Shown here piece by piece: positions 35,574-44,570 of a stretch of DNA of 64,000 bases; positions within the stretch are counted from its first letter, which is position 1, and each line of letters starts with the position of its first letter. The notes under the pieces were generated by a model. It saw nothing but the letters and a program-made list of their open reading frames with translations, did no database searches and had not been told where the DNA came from. The stretch lies in NCBI RefSeq assembly GCF_000470775.1, contig NC_022438.1, positions 2,542,001-2,606,000 of the forward strand, given 5' to 3'. Origin of the DNA: Leifsonia xyli subsp. cynodontis DSM 46306 (GTDB lineage: Bacteria; Actinomycetota; Actinomycetes; Actinomycetales; Microbacteriaceae). A program made the position numbers and the translations under genes.

Positions 35574-36882
35574 CGAAGCCTGAGTCGGCCACCGAGACCC
35601 GAACCGGGCGGGCGTCCCGCATGAAGCGCTCGACATCGGGGTCCACTGTGATGTCGCTCGGACGAAGCGGGCGGGTGAGGTAGAGCCCCTCGAGCGTTGT
35701 GATGCGGCTCAGCGCGACGTAGGTCTGCCCGGACGTGAAAGCGTGTGTCCCCAGATCCACGATCGCCGAGTCATAGGTCTTGCCCTGCGATTTGTGGATG
35801 GTGACCGCCCACGCCAGTCGCAGCGGGAACTGCGTGAACTCCGCCATGACATCTTTCGTCAATGTCTTCGTCTCGGGGGAGTAGGTGTATTTGTATTTTT
35901 CCCAGAGAGCGGGCTCCACCTGGTGGATGTCACCGTCCACGTCCACGGACACGGTCGAGTCGATCCGTGTGACGGTTCCAATGGTGCCGTTGACCCAGCG
36001 AGGGCCGTCGCCCTGCCCGACGTCGTTGCGCAGGAACATGACCTGAGCGCCGACTTTCAGCTCAAGGACATCGTCGGCTGGGAAGGTGCGTCCGCCGAAG
36101 TCGCCGCTGACGTCCGCCTTGGCGGTGAGCGCGCGCCCTGGCAGGCGTTCGAGCGCCTGCGCATTGATGCGGTTGACGGTGTCGTTGCGCGTCGCGAGGG
36201 TGATGGTCCCCTCGCTCGGCGCCGGGCGGGCACCGGTCTCGTTGAGGCGGTCGGCGATCTCCTTGGTGACCTGGCCATGGCGGACAGCGTTCAGCATGAA
36301 ACGGAAGTCCGACTCGTGCTGGCGGTGGACATGAAGCAGCTCCACGATCTTCAGGTCCGCCTCACGCCAGACCTTCGCGTCGAAGAACCACATCGACCGG
36401 TAGGTGTCACGGAAGTAGGCGCGTTCCTCCCGGTCTCCCGGCACCGGTGCCAGCTGATAGGGATCGCCGAACAGCACCACCTGAACACCGCCGAACGGCT
36501 CGGCGCCGCGCTGGCGGGCCTGGCGGAGGCTGCGATCCACCGCGTCCATCAAATCGGCGTTGACCATCGAGACCTCGTCGACGATCAGGGTGTCGATCGT
36601 GTTGAGCAGTTTCCGGAGGTCGGCGCTTTGCTCGATGTCGTGATCGGCGACGACGCCGATCGGCAGCCGGAACAGCGAGTGGATGGTCTGGCCGCCCACA
36701 TTCAGCGCGGCGACCCCGGTGGGCGCCGAGATGACGATCGATTTCTCGGTGTTCCAGGAGAGGTGGTTGAGCAGCGTCGACTTGCCCGTTCCAGCGCGGC
36801 CCGTGACGAAGACGTGTTCGCGGGTGTGCTCGATGAGCTCGAATACGGCCTGCTGTTCGGGGGAGAGCGAGAGTCGGCCCAT
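35557..36882 (-). CDS. Pif1/RecD-like superfamily 1 DNA helicase
   Basis: A 441-residue ATP-dependent 5'-3' helicase of the Pif1 type. Walker A is FVTGRAGTGKSTLLNHLS near residue 30; motif Ia is VISAPTGVAALNVGGQTIHSLFRL; Walker B is DTLIVDEVSMVNADLMDAVD; motif III is VQVVLFGDPYQLAPVPG. Near the C-terminus come LAWAVTIHKSQGKTYDSAIVDLG and TYVALSRITTLEGLYLTRPL (motifs V and VI). ATG 36882 begins with the usual short lead GRLSLSPEQQAVF. It probably acts in genome maintenance. The divergent intergenic region contains a perfect DnaA box at 36944-36952. Confidence 0.9.
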   Translation of the reverse strand: MGRLSLSPEQQAVFELIEHTREHVFVTGRAGTGKSTLLNHLSWNTEKSIVISAPTGVAALNVGGQTIHSLFRLPIGVVADHDIEQSADLRKLLNTIDTLIVDEVSMVNADLMDAVDRSLRQARQRGAEPFGGVQVVLFGDPYQLAPVPGDREERAYFRDTYRSMWFFDAKVWREADLKIVELLHVHRQHESDFRFMLNAVRHGQVTKEIADRLNETGARPAPSEGTITLATRNDTVNRINAQALERLPGRALTAKADVSGDFGGRTFPADDVLELKVGAQVMFLRNDVGQGDGPRWVNGTIGTVTRIDSTVSVDVDGDIHQVEPALWEKYKYTYSPETKTLTKDVMAEFTQFPLRLAWAVTIHKSQGKTYDSAIVDLGTHAFTSGQTYVALSRITTLEGLYLTRPLRPSDITVDPDVERFMRDARPVRVSVADSGFATGAR

Positions 36883-36970
36883 CCGAGTCCCTTCCGCTCG
36901 CGCCTGCCGAACCACTCTAACCCCCGCCGCGCCCTGCGCCCCGTTATCCACAGGCCCCTAGGATGGCCTT

Positions 36971-38011
36971 ATGGGTGGGGAGGGCACAAGCGTCAGGATG
37001 CGCCCCGTGCTCCTCTGGTCGGGCGTGGGTCTCCTCCTGCTCCTGGCTTTCGCCGCCGCGCTCGGCGCCGTCCAGCGCACGTTCTACTCACCCGGCGGCT
37101 TCGTGACGAACTACCTGGAGGCGATCGCCGCCCACGATGTCCGCGCTGCCGTCTCCATGCCGGGCGCGGCCCCGACACCAAACGCGCTGAAGCAGGCCGG
37201 CTTCCCGGAGAACGCCTCCCGCGAACTGCTCCGCGGCGATGTCCTCCCACAGCTGACCGAGATCGCGATCGTCTCCGACCGGCGGCTGGCCTCCGGCGAG
37301 CACCGCGTCACTGCCCGGGCCCGGGAGGATGGCAGACCGGTGACGGCGACCTTCGCTGTCCGGCCGTCCGGATCGGTGCTCGGCATCCTGCCGACCTGGT
37401 CGTTCGCCACCACTCCGCTGTCCGTCGCCCGCATCGCCGTGGCCCACGCGGACAGCTTCACGATCGCCGGCCATACGCTCTCCCCGCGCGCCGCCGCACC
37501 CGGCCAGCCCCCTGACGCCTTCAGCGTCTCGGCGGACTATCTCGTTCTGGCCCTGGCCCGCTACGAGTTCGGCCACACCTCGGCGTACTCGTCTGCCGCA
37601 CCCGCTGTCGTGACCGGCGTGCCCGGTCGCATCGTCGAGACGACCATCGACGCGCAGCCCACTGGCCGGTTCACGGCGGCCGTGCAGAAACAGCTGAACA
37701 GCTTCCTGGACCAGTGCGCGAGGCAACAGGTGCTGCAACCGGCCGGCTGCCCGTTCGGGGTCGACATCGACGACCGGGTCAAGGGCGCCCCCGCCTGGAG
37801 GATGGTCTCCTATCCCGAAGTCCGTCTCCAGCCCGGCGCCACAGCCTGGACGATGGACCAGAGCGCCGGAGTCGTGCATCTCTCCGTGACCGTGCAGTCC
37901 CTCTTCGATGGAACGGTCGAGCGGCGCGAGTCGGACGAACGGATGACGGTGTCGCTGACCAGCGTCACGATCCGGCCGGACGGGTCGCTGAGGATCGTGG
38001 TCGCGAGATAG
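36971..38011 (+). CDS. Membrane-anchored hypothetical protein (346 aa)
   Basis: One N-terminal helix (PVLLWSGVGLLLLLAFAAALGAV) anchors a large extracytoplasmic part that begins with FYSPGGFVTNYLEAIAAHDVRAAVSMPG, a pattern reminiscent of nuclear-transport-factor-2-like lipoproteins that carry a repeated folded unit. Two cysteines (DQCARQQ, AGCPFG) could form a disulfide. GTG/ATG alternatives exist: 36971 or ATG 36998 (MRPVLLW). The 3' end overlaps the converging CopD-CtaG gene by 47 bases. No function is assigned. Confidence 0.65.
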   Translation: MGGEGTSVRMRPVLLWSGVGLLLLLAFAAALGAVQRTFYSPGGFVTNYLEAIAAHDVRAAVSMPGAAPTPNALKQAGFPENASRELLRGDVLPQLTEIAIVSDRRLASGEHRVTARAREDGRPVTATFAVRPSGSVLGILPTWSFATTPLSVARIAVAHADSFTIAGHTLSPRAAAPGQPPDAFSVSADYLVLALARYEFGHTSAYSSAAPAVVTGVPGRIVETTIDAQPTGRFTAAVQKQLNSFLDQCARQQVLQPAGCPFGVDIDDRVKGAPAWRMVSYPEVRLQPGATAWTMDQSAGVVHLSVTVQSLFDGTVERRESDERMTVSLTSVTIRPDGSLRIVVAR

Positions 38012-39986
38012 GGGGCTCTTCCCGTGGCGCCCCGCCCCGCTGTGCCAGCCGAGCGAGCCGCTCGTTGTACGCCTTCAGCTCTGCTTCGCCGGTGCGATCG
38101 GCATTGCGATCGCGCCGCTTGGTCTCGCGGTCGTCGCTGCGGCTCCACTGGATGGCGACGACGATGGCGAGGATGACCGTCGGGATCTCGCCGATGCTCC
38201 AGGCGATCCCGCCGCCGGTCTGCTGGTCGACCAGGGGGGCGGCGCCCCAGGTGCGGCCCATCGCGCCGAACCAATCGGCGAGCAGCAGCCCGTTCATCTG
38301 CATGACGGATAGACCGAAGAAGGCGTGGAAGGCCATCGTCGCGAGCAGCAGCAGCCGGAAGGGATACGGCAGCCGGTACTTGACCGGGTCGATGCCGATC
38401 AAAGACTGCACGAAGAGGTAACCGGTGATGAGGAAGTGGACGATCATCCACTCGTGGCCGACGTGGTCGGTGGTCGCCCAGCGGAAGATCGGCGTGTAGT
38501 AGAACGCCCAGAGCGAGCCGGCGAAGAGAACGGCCGAAACGAGGGGGTTGGCGATGACGCCGGCGAAGCGGGAGTGGACGGCGAGCAGTATCCACTCGCG
38601 GCCACCGCGTGAGCCATCGGTGCGTTTCTTGATGGCACGGACGGCCAGGGTCACCGGGGCTCCGGGGACGAGCAGGAGCGGCACAGCCATCGTCAGGACC
38701 ATGTGGGCGGACATGTGGGCCGAGAAAAGATATTTCTCGTAGACATTCACGCCGCCGCTGGTGACGAAGAAGAGGAGGGCGATGCCGAACGTCCACAGGA
38801 TGGTGCGGTGGACCGGCCACCCATCGCCTCGCTTGCGCAGCCGCCACACCCCGGCGAGGTAGAAGAAGAGGGCGAAGGCGCAGCCGAGCGCCCAGAGCAG
38901 ATCGACGTTCCAGCTCGTGAAGAGCCGGCTGAAGGTCAGCTCGGGCGGAAGCTTCTCACCGGTCAGGATCTCGGCGGGCGTCGGAGCCGCCGCACGTGTC
39001 TGAGGGACGGGCGTCACCGTGCGGGCAAGGGCGGCGGCGACACCGGAGGCGACGCCCATGAACGCGAGTTCGGCGGTCACGATCCACCAGAAGGCTCCGC
39101 GCTTGCCGGTGCGCCGCAGCCGGTCGAGGAGGAGGCGGCGCTGCGTCACACCGAACAGACCGAGCGTGACCAGAACGGCGACCTTGACGAGCACCAAGAT
39201 GCCGTACGGCGTCATCAGCTCAGCGAGCGTCCCGACTCGCAGCTCGGCGTTCACATAGCCGGAGGCGGCCACGACGATGAAGGCGATGAGCGCGATCGTG
39301 GAGTAGCGCTCGAGCACAGCGAGGAGCCGTTCGCCATCGAGCGTCTGTTTGATCGCGATGAGCGTCACGAGCCCGCCGAGCCAGACAGAGGCGAAGAGGA
39401 CGTGCAGGCCGAAGGAGGTGACCGCAGCGTCGTGGCCGGCCGCTTCGGCGCTGTGGCCCTGCTGCGCCATCGGCACCACCGCGGCCATCGCCAGGAGGGT
39501 GACGAAGACGATCGCGGTCTGGTTGCGCACCGCGAAACAGAGGATCGTGGTGGCGGCGGCGATGAGCGTGATGCCGAGCCAGGCCTGGCCGAGGGAGATG
39601 CTGGTGATGAACGAGCTGAGGCCGTTGGTGAAACTGCGATCGAGGGACCACGGCACGGTGGAGACGCTGACGAAGGTGAACAGACCGGTCACCGCCGCAG
39701 CGACCGTGAGGACGGCCGCGCATCCCGCTGCGACATCGAGCGCCTTCCCGTACTCGTCTCTGTCCGAGCTGAACGCAAAGCAGCAGAGGACGAGCGCGCC
39801 GACCGTGCCAGCCAGGCTGAGGTTGACGATGAGGGTCGAGAGGGGCAGACCCCAGCGGACCACGGGGCCCGGGTCGAGCAGCAGCGGGGCGGCGGCGCCG
39901 CCGCCGAAGGCGAGAGCGGCCACCACAGCCGCGGCGGCGGCGAGGAGGAGCACGGCGGGGCCGATCACGCGGAGAAGACGAGACAC
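37965..39986 (-). CDS. CopD-CtaG fusion membrane protein (copper handling / cytochrome oxidase assembly)
   Basis: A 673-residue protein with two fused membrane domains. The N-terminal half (to about residue 320) is CopD-like, with SLGQAWLGITLIAAATTILC and TSFGLHVLFASVWLGGLVTL (His near residue 195). The C-terminal half is the caa3-type CtaG domain, with YLFSAHMSAHMVLTMAVPLLL, a His/Met-rich copper-binding motif, and HFLITGYLFVQSLIGIDPV. Together these are thought to move copper across the membrane for cytochrome c oxidase assembly. The fusion is standard in actinobacteria. About fourteen helices are predicted. Confidence 0.88.
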   Translation of the reverse strand: MSRLLRVIGPAVLLLAAAAAVVAALAFGGGAAAPLLLDPGPVVRWGLPLSTLIVNLSLAGTVGALVLCCFAFSSDRDEYGKALDVAAGCAAVLTVAAAVTGLFTFVSVSTVPWSLDRSFTNGLSSFITSISLGQAWLGITLIAAATTILCFAVRNQTAIVFVTLLAMAAVVPMAQQGHSAEAAGHDAAVTSFGLHVLFASVWLGGLVTLIAIKQTLDGERLLAVLERYSTIALIAFIVVAASGYVNAELRVGTLAELMTPYGILVLVKVAVLVTLGLFGVTQRRLLLDRLRRTGKRGAFWWIVTAELAFMGVASGVAAALARTVTPVPQTRAAAPTPAEILTGEKLPPELTFSRLFTSWNVDLLWALGCAFALFFYLAGVWRLRKRGDGWPVHRTILWTFGIALLFFVTSGGVNVYEKYLFSAHMSAHMVLTMAVPLLLVPGAPVTLAVRAIKKRTDGSRGGREWILLAVHSRFAGVIANPLVSAVLFAGSLWAFYYTPIFRWATTDHVGHEWMIVHFLITGYLFVQSLIGIDPVKYRLPYPFRLLLLATMAFHAFFGLSVMQMNGLLLADWFGAMGRTWGAAPLVDQQTGGGIAWSIGEIPTVILAIVVAIQWSRSDDRETKRRDRNADRTGEAELKAYNERLARLAQRGGAPREEPPISRPRSSATRPAGS

Positions 39987-40062
39987 CCTCTTACCCTACG
40001 GGGAGCGGGCTGGATGGCCATCTACCACACGTCACCGGTGTGCCCAGAGACCCGCGCAGACA

Positions 40063-40102
40063 CGTCGGGGGCGGCGCCGCAGTTGCGGCGCCGCCCCCGA
40101 CG
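40063..40102 (-). terminator. Perfect 19-bp GC hairpin downstream of the HU gene
   Basis: Arms 40063-40081 and 40084-40102 are exact complements with only GT between them. The stem starts 14 bases after the HU stop, so it most likely ends the hup transcript. There is no T-run. It also lies upstream of the CopD-CtaG start at 39986 and would insulate that gene from read-through. Confidence 0.7.
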
Positions 40103-40116
40103 CAAGCGTGCAAAGG

Positions 40117-40401
40117 CTACTTGACGGCAGCCTTGAGCTTCGAACCCGCCGTCAGCTTGACGCGATGGCCGGCCGGGATCGAGATCTCCTCGCCGGTCTG
40201 CGGGTTGCGGCCGGTGCGCGCGGCGGTCTCGGTGCGCTCGGCGGCGAGCCAGCCCGGGATGGTGACCTTGCCGCCACCCTTGACGGTGTCCGCGACCGTC
40301 GCGAAGAACGCGTCGACGACGCCGGAGACGGTGGCCTGGCTCTGACCAGATGCCGCGGCGACGGCGGCGACGAGTTCGGTCTTGTTCAGGTTGTCAGCCA
40401 T
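40117..40401 (-). CDS. hup: HU-family nucleoid-associated DNA-binding protein
   Basis: A 94-residue HU/IHF-type protein. ATG 40401 follows GGAGGACACTCA. MADNLNKTELVAAVAAASGQS is the N-terminal helix pair, GWLAAERTETAARTGRNPQTGEEISIPAG covers the DNA-binding arm with the conserved RNPQTG, and GSKLKAAVK is the C-terminal end. It lacks the long Lys/Ala tail found in mycobacterial HupB. HU bends and constrains DNA. It is transcribed alone and followed by a strong hairpin. Confidence 0.93.
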   Translation of the reverse strand: MADNLNKTELVAAVAAASGQSQATVSGVVDAFFATVADTVKGGGKVTIPGWLAAERTETAARTGRNPQTGEEISIPAGHRVKLTAGSKLKAAVK

Positions 40402-40579
40402 TGAGTGTCCTCCTCGGACCTTATTGCTGGATTTACAGCTTCTCTGTGGAACGGCCACACGGGCCAGTAACGTTTGGTCGGTCGACCGCCTCGAATGTAT
40501 CAGACACCCCCGGAAACACGCGGATTTTCGCGGATTTTCGACCGGTTCCCCGGGTGTTTCGCCGTCCGGGGACGCCAAA

Positions 40580-40607
40580 GGGGCGCCCGGCCGCAGCCAG
40601 ACGCCCC
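40580..40607 (-). terminator. Hairpin between rpsN and hup
   Basis: GGGGCG (40580-40585) pairs with CGCCCC (40602-40607), 22 bases after the rpsN stop, and is followed on the transcribed strand by TTT. It probably ends the rpmB-rpmG-rpsN transcript. Confidence 0.45.
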
Positions 40608-40628
40608 CTCAACGGGTGTCGCTTTCGC

Positions 40629-40934
40629 TCACCAGCTGGACTTGGTGATGCCGGGCAGCTCGCCCCGGTGCGCCATGTCGCGGAAGCGGACGCGCGAGAT
40701 GCCGAACTTGCTGAGGTTTCCGCGGGGACGGCCGTCCACAGCGTCGCGGTTGCGGACGCGAATCGGCGAAGCGTCGCGCGGGAGCTTCTGCAGGCCGAGA
40801 CGCGCGGCCTCACGGGACTCGTCGGTCCCGTTGGGGTCGACCAGCGCCTTCTTGAGCTCGGCGCGCTTCGCGGCGTAGCGCTCGACGACGACCTTGCGCT
40901 GCTCGTTCTTGGCAATCTTGGACTTCTTAGCCAT
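40629..40934 (-). CDS. rpsN: 30S ribosomal protein S14, zinc-independent long form
   Basis: A 101-residue S14. The start [28 protein letters not shown] and the end [29 protein letters not shown] are typical. The CxxC pairs of the short, zinc-binding S14 are absent: the sequence has no cysteine. In mycobacteria and Streptomyces this form is induced when zinc is scarce and replaces the zinc form. Here it is the third gene after rpmB and rpmG, two bases from rpmG, and lies beside zur and znuABC. Confidence 0.95.
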   Translation of the reverse strand: MAKKSKIAKNEQRKVVVERYAAKRAELKKALVDPNGTDESREAARLGLQKLPRDASPIRVRNRDAVDGRPRGNLSKFGISRVRFRDMAHRGELPGITKSSW

Positions 40935-40936
40935 GT

Positions 40937-41104
40937 TTAGCGCTCCTCTCGGAAGTCGACGTGCTTGCGCACGACGGGATCGTACTTCTTCAGCACGAGA
41001 CGGTCAGGGTTGTTGCGACGGTTCTTGCGGGTCACGTAGGTGTACCCGGTGCCCGCCGTCGAACGGAGCTTGATGATCGGACGGACGTCCTGCTGCTTTG
41101 CCAT
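40937..41104 (-). CDS. rpmG: 50S ribosomal protein L33, cysteine-free form
   Basis: A 55-residue L33 starting [20 protein letters not shown] and ending [15 protein letters not shown]. The two CxxC pairs of zinc-binding L33 are missing. The start ATG at 41104 overlaps the TAA stop of rpmB by one base, so the two are translationally coupled. The stop is at 40937-40939, directly before the rpsN start. This makes a compact rpmB-rpmG-rpsN unit of zinc-sparing ribosomal proteins. Confidence 0.95.
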   Translation of the reverse strand: MAKQQDVRPIIKLRSTAGTGYTYVTRKNRRNNPDRLVLKKYDPVVRKHVDFREER

Positions 41105-41340
41105 TAGATCTTCTCCCCACGGGCCAGGAGGTCTTTCACGACGGCCTCGATGCCACGGGCGTCGATGACCTTGATGCCCTTGGCGCTCAGGGTCAGGGTC
41201 ACGTTACGGCGAAGCGACGGAACGTAGTACGTCTTCTTCTGGATGTTCGGGTCGAACCGGCGCTTGGTGCGACGGTGCGAGTGCGAGATGCTGTGACCGA
41301 AGCCGGGGGTGGCTCCTGTCACCTGGCACACTGCTGCCAT
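41104..41340 (-). CDS. rpmB: 50S ribosomal protein L28
   Basis: A 78-residue L28: [22 protein letters not shown], then [24 protein letters not shown], then [27 protein letters not shown]. It has one Cys at position 5 but not the CxxC arrangement of zinc-binding L28. ATG 41340 follows GGAGAAGAAAGCA. First gene of the rpmB-rpmG-rpsN unit. I looked for a Zur-type palindrome in the 138-base gap upstream and did not see one; a GGGACC/GGTCCC hairpin is present. Confidence 0.95.
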   Translation of the reverse strand: MAAVCQVTGATPGFGHSISHSHRRTKRRFDPNIQKKTYYVPSLRRNVTLTLSAKGIKVIDARGIEAVVKDLLARGEKI

Positions 41341-41478
41341 TGCTTTCTTCTCCAATACCGTGGGACCGGACGGTCCCACCCAAGGTCACTTGTCGGCACA
41401 CGGCTTCCCACCTCCGTACGGGTGTGGGGTTTCGTGAGCGGTCTGAGCAGGAGGAGCCCACTCAGCCAAAGAGCTATG

Positions 41479-41895
41479 CTACGGCATGAGGGGGGACGCG
41501 GCCAAATCCGCCGCGGAGCACCGCGCACACACCCCGAACACGTCCACCACATGCGCCGCCTGCGTGAACCCGTGGGCCGCCGCTGTCGTCCGGGCCCAGA
41601 CCTCGACTTCGTCCGCCTCGATCTCCACCGTCAGCCCGCAGTTGCGGCAGATCAGATGATGGTGGTGGCGGCCGCTCGTACACGCCCGGTAGAGGCTCTC
41701 GCCCTCCGGCGATTGCAGCGAGTCGGCATCCCCCTCCGCGGCGAGATCCGCGAGCGCGCGATAGACCGTCGCCAGGCCGATGGGGGAGCCCGCCTCGTGG
41801 AGGCTGAGATGGAGTCCTTGCGCGCTGATGAAGCCCTCGGTCGAGGACAGGGCCTCGCGAACGGCATCCCGCTGCCAGGTGTTGCGCTTCACCAT
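41479..41895 (-). CDS. zur: Fur-family zinc uptake regulator
   Basis: A 138-residue Fur-type repressor. The winged HTH includes GLHLSLHEAGSPIGLATVYRALADLAAEG. The metal region has GRHHHHLICRNCGLTVEIEADEVE and a second pair CARC; Cys83/Cys86 and Cys123/Cys126 form the structural zinc site. Its place directly downstream of znuACB identifies it as Zur rather than Fur. It should repress znuA through the operator at 44585-44599 when zinc is ample. The frame is intact. Confidence 0.9.
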   Translation of the reverse strand: MVKRNTWQRDAVREALSSTEGFISAQGLHLSLHEAGSPIGLATVYRALADLAAEGDADSLQSPEGESLYRACTSGRHHHHLICRNCGLTVEIEADEVEVWARTTAAAHGFTQAAHVVDVFGVCARCSAADLAASPLMP

Positions 41896-41904
41896 GCGTC
41901 CAGG

Positions 41905-42762
41905 CTAGCTGGCGCGGCTCACGAATCGCCGTGAGCCGCGGAGGCCGACGAGCCGGCAGACCGCATAGATGACGAACGAGATGGTGGTGACGTAGGGGCT
42001 GATCGGAAGCGGCTTCCCGAGCGCGAGCAGGATGCCCCCGACCACGGAGACGAGGGCGAAACCCACGCTGAGCAGCGTCACCACGAGCGGCGACGAGGTG
42101 ACGCGCATCGCGGCCGCGGCCGGTGTGACCAGGAGGGACAGGACGAGCAGAGCCCCTACGATCTGCACCGAGACCGCCACGGCGAGGCCGAGCAGAACCA
42201 TGAACGCGAGGGCGACGAAACGGGTCGGGACGCCACGGGAGGCGGCGACGTCCGGGTCGAGGCTGTCGAACATCAGAGGCCGCCACATCAGCAGCAGCCC
42301 GATCAGCACGACCGCGCCGATGCCGAGCAGCCAGCCGAGCTGTGAGTCGTCGACGGTCACGATCTGCCCGGTGAGCAGGCCGAACTTGTTGGCGCTCCTG
42401 CCGGGGTACAAGGCCAGGAAGAGGATGCCGAGGCCCAGCCCGAACGGCATCAGCACCGCGATGATCGAGTTCCGATCGCGCGCTTTCGCGCCCAGCAGCC
42501 CGATGATCATGGCGGCGATGAGCGACCCTCCGAGCGACCCGACGACCACGTTCGCCCCGAACAGCAGCGCCGCCGAGGCCCCGGCGAACGACAGCTCGCT
42601 GATGCCGTGGACCGCGAACGCCATGTCGCGCTGCATCACGAAGACGCCGATGACCCCGCCGACGACCCCCAGCACGGCTCCGGCGATGAGCGAGTTCTTC
42701 ACGAGCATCAGGAGTTCGCCGTAGTTGGTGAAAGTGAACAGCTGCGACCAGAGATCGTTCAT
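41905..42762 (-). CDS. znuB: Zinc ABC transporter permease ZnuB
   Basis: A 285-residue ABC-3 family permease with eight or nine helices. The family segments SLIAGAVLGVVGGVIGVFVMQRDMAFAVHGISELSFAGASAAL and SLDPDVAASRGVPTRFV are present. The start overlaps the znuC stop (ATGA), and the stop lies ten bases before zur. With ZnuC and ZnuA it takes up Zn2+ across the membrane. The order in transcription is znuA, znuC, znuB, zur. Confidence 0.92.
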   Translation of the reverse strand: MNDLWSQLFTFTNYGELLMLVKNSLIAGAVLGVVGGVIGVFVMQRDMAFAVHGISELSFAGASAALLFGANVVVGSLGGSLIAAMIIGLLGAKARDRNSIIAVLMPFGLGLGILFLALYPGRSANKFGLLTGQIVTVDDSQLGWLLGIGAVVLIGLLLMWRPLMFDSLDPDVAASRGVPTRFVALAFMVLLGLAVAVSVQIVGALLVLSLLVTPAAAAMRVTSSPLVVTLLSVGFALVSVVGGILLALGKPLPISPYVTTISFVIYAVCRLVGLRGSRRFVSRAS

Positions 42763-43619
42763 GCGGCGGGCTCCGGGTGCGGCCCCCGGCCGTGGTCGTG
42801 GTGGCCGTGGGTCTGGGCGTCCGGGATACCGACGACCAGGATCCGCCCGCGGCTCCTGATGACGTCCACCGGTGTCTCGTAGAGGTCCGTCAGCACGTCG
42901 CTGCGCAGCACCTCGTCGGGCGTGCCCGTGCGGAACCGGCCACCGGCCAGATAGAGGACGCGGTCGACCATCCCGAGCACCGGGTTGATGTCGTGCGTGA
43001 CGAACATCACAGCGCTGGCGTGCTCGCGCCGCCGTCGGTCGATCAGCTTGCTGACACCGCGCTGGTGCTGAAGGTCGAGGGAGAGGAGCGGTTCGTCGCA
43101 GAGGAGCAGAGCCGGGTCCCCGGCGAGCGCCTGCGCGACACGGAGCCGCTGCTGCTCGCCCCCCGAGAGCGACCCCACGGGCGTGTCCGCGTAGCGGCGA
43201 GCTCCCACGGCGTCCACGAGCCGCTCAACGTGTCGGCGGTCCGCGCGGCGGAGGATCGGGAGGCCCCAGCGGTGCCCGTTCACGCCGAGCGCGACGAGGT
43301 CGCGGGCACGCATGGGGGTGCCCGCGGGTAGGAGCGTCTGCTGGGGGATGTAGCCGATGCTCCGATCGCCGCGGCGCACAGGGCTCCCAGCCAGCTCGAC
43401 CGTCCCGGAGTCCAGCCGCTGCTGTCCGAGAATCGTCTTCAGCAGACTGGTCTTCCCGGAGCCGTTGGGGCCGAGCACGGCGACGAACTCACCCGCGTGG
43501 ATGTCGAGGTCGAGGCCGCTCCAGAGCGTGCGCGCGCCGAAGCTGAGGGAGGCGCCGCGGAGACGGAGAACGGTCTCCCGTTCGGCCGCCGCGAGCATCC
43601 GCTCGATCGGCTCGCTCAC
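42759..43619 (-). CDS. znuC: Zinc ABC transporter ATP-binding protein ZnuC
   Basis: A 286-residue ABC ATPase. Walker A is AVLGPNGSGKTSLLKTILG, the Q-loop IGYIPQQTLLP, the signature VGSLSGGEQQRLRVAQAL, Walker B ALLLCDEPLLSLDLQHQ, and the switch His is in VMFVTHDINPVL. A His-rich tail (HGHHDHGRGPHP) near the C-terminus may bind zinc. GTG 43619 overlaps the znuA stop (GTGA); an ATG at 43598 is the alternative start. It drives zinc import together with ZnuB. Confidence 0.92.
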   Translation of the reverse strand: MSEPIERMLAAAERETVLRLRGASLSFGARTLWSGLDLDIHAGEFVAVLGPNGSGKTSLLKTILGQQRLDSGTVELAGSPVRRGDRSIGYIPQQTLLPAGTPMRARDLVALGVNGHRWGLPILRRADRRHVERLVDAVGARRYADTPVGSLSGGEQQRLRVAQALAGDPALLLCDEPLLSLDLQHQRGVSKLIDRRRREHASAVMFVTHDINPVLGMVDRVLYLAGGRFRTGTPDEVLRSDVLTDLYETPVDVIRSRGRILVVGIPDAQTHGHHDHGRGPHPEPAA

Positions 43620-44521
43620 TTCGCGAGCGCCGCCGCCATGGCGTCGATGTTCGCCTTCATCCAACCGATGTAGTCCTTGCCGCTCGGAAGAGTCTCAGTC
43701 ACCGGTACGACGGGGACGCCGGCCTGCTTCGCGGCGGCGAGCACACGCTCGGTCTCGGGTCCGCTGGTCTGCTCATTGTAGGCGAGGAGTTTCACGTTTC
43801 GCCCGCTGAAGAGATCGAGCGTCTGCTGGAGCACCAACGGCGACACATCGCTGCCCTCCTCGACCGCTTCGCTGAACTTCTCGGGTGTCTTGTTCTCCAG
43901 TCCCATCGCCTGAAGCAGGTAGAGCGGGACCGGCTCGGTGATGGCGACGCCCTGGCCCGCATACGTCGCCTTGAGCTCGGCGGCGCGGTCTTCCAGCTCG
44001 GTCAGCTTGCCGCGGAACGTCTCGGCGTTCTTCTCGAACGTCGCCTTCTGGCCCGGGTCGGCCTTGGACAGAGCCGACACCAGAGCGGTGGAGAGTTTCT
44101 CAATGGTCGGGAAGTCGTACCAGACGTGTTCGTTGAGCTCGCCGTCGACGGGCTTCTTGCCGGAGAGGTCGACGACGTTCAGGACCGCAGCGTCGTGGTT
44201 CTTCGCCGCGTTCCGCAGCTTCTCCATGAAGTCGTCGTACCCGCCGCCGTTCTCGATCAGGATGTCGGCTTTGCTCACGGCGAGCTGGCTCTGCGCACTC
44301 GCCTCGAACGAGTGCGGGTCCTGCGCGGGGTCGGTCATGAGGGAGGTGATCTCGACGGCGCTGCCAGCGATCTTGGCCGCAATGTCGCCGTACACGTTGG
44401 TGCTGGCGACGATACGCACCTTCCCATCGGAGGTGGATTCGGCTGTGGAGCCGGCGGAGCAGCCGGCGAGCGCGAGGACGGAGGCTGCGGAGAGCGCGAG
44501 CGCGAGGAGGGAACGCTTCAT
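43616..44521 (-). CDS. znuA: Zinc-binding lipoprotein ZnuA
   Basis: A 301-residue cluster A-I solute-binding protein. MKRSLLALALSAASVLALAGC is a lipoprotein signal with the acylated Cys at 21. Metal ligands are visible as His in TDPAQDPHSFEAS and His in LNEHVWYDFP; the third is in the YLLQ/NEQTSGPETERVL half. The usual His-rich loop is nearly absent. It captures Zn2+ outside the membrane and hands it to ZnuB. It is expressed from a promoter that overlaps a Zur-type operator. Confidence 0.92.
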   Translation of the reverse strand: MKRSLLALALSAASVLALAGCSAGSTAESTSDGKVRIVASTNVYGDIAAKIAGSAVEITSLMTDPAQDPHSFEASAQSQLAVSKADILIENGGGYDDFMEKLRNAAKNHDAAVLNVVDLSGKKPVDGELNEHVWYDFPTIEKLSTALVSALSKADPGQKATFEKNAETFRGKLTELEDRAAELKATYAGQGVAITEPVPLYLLQAMGLENKTPEKFSEAVEEGSDVSPLVLQQTLDLFSGRNVKLLAYNEQTSGPETERVLAAAKQAGVPVVPVTETLPSGKDYIGWMKANIDAMAAALAK

Positions 44522-44570
44522 GAGCGGAACCTGTCTAAGTCGGGGTGGGGTGGGCGGCCTGACGGCTAAG

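Noticed and set aside
41341..41478. Zur operator upstream of rpmB
   Set aside because: I searched for a TGA(A/T)AATGATT(A/T)TCA-like palindrome and found none; only a GGGACC/GGTCCC hairpin is present.
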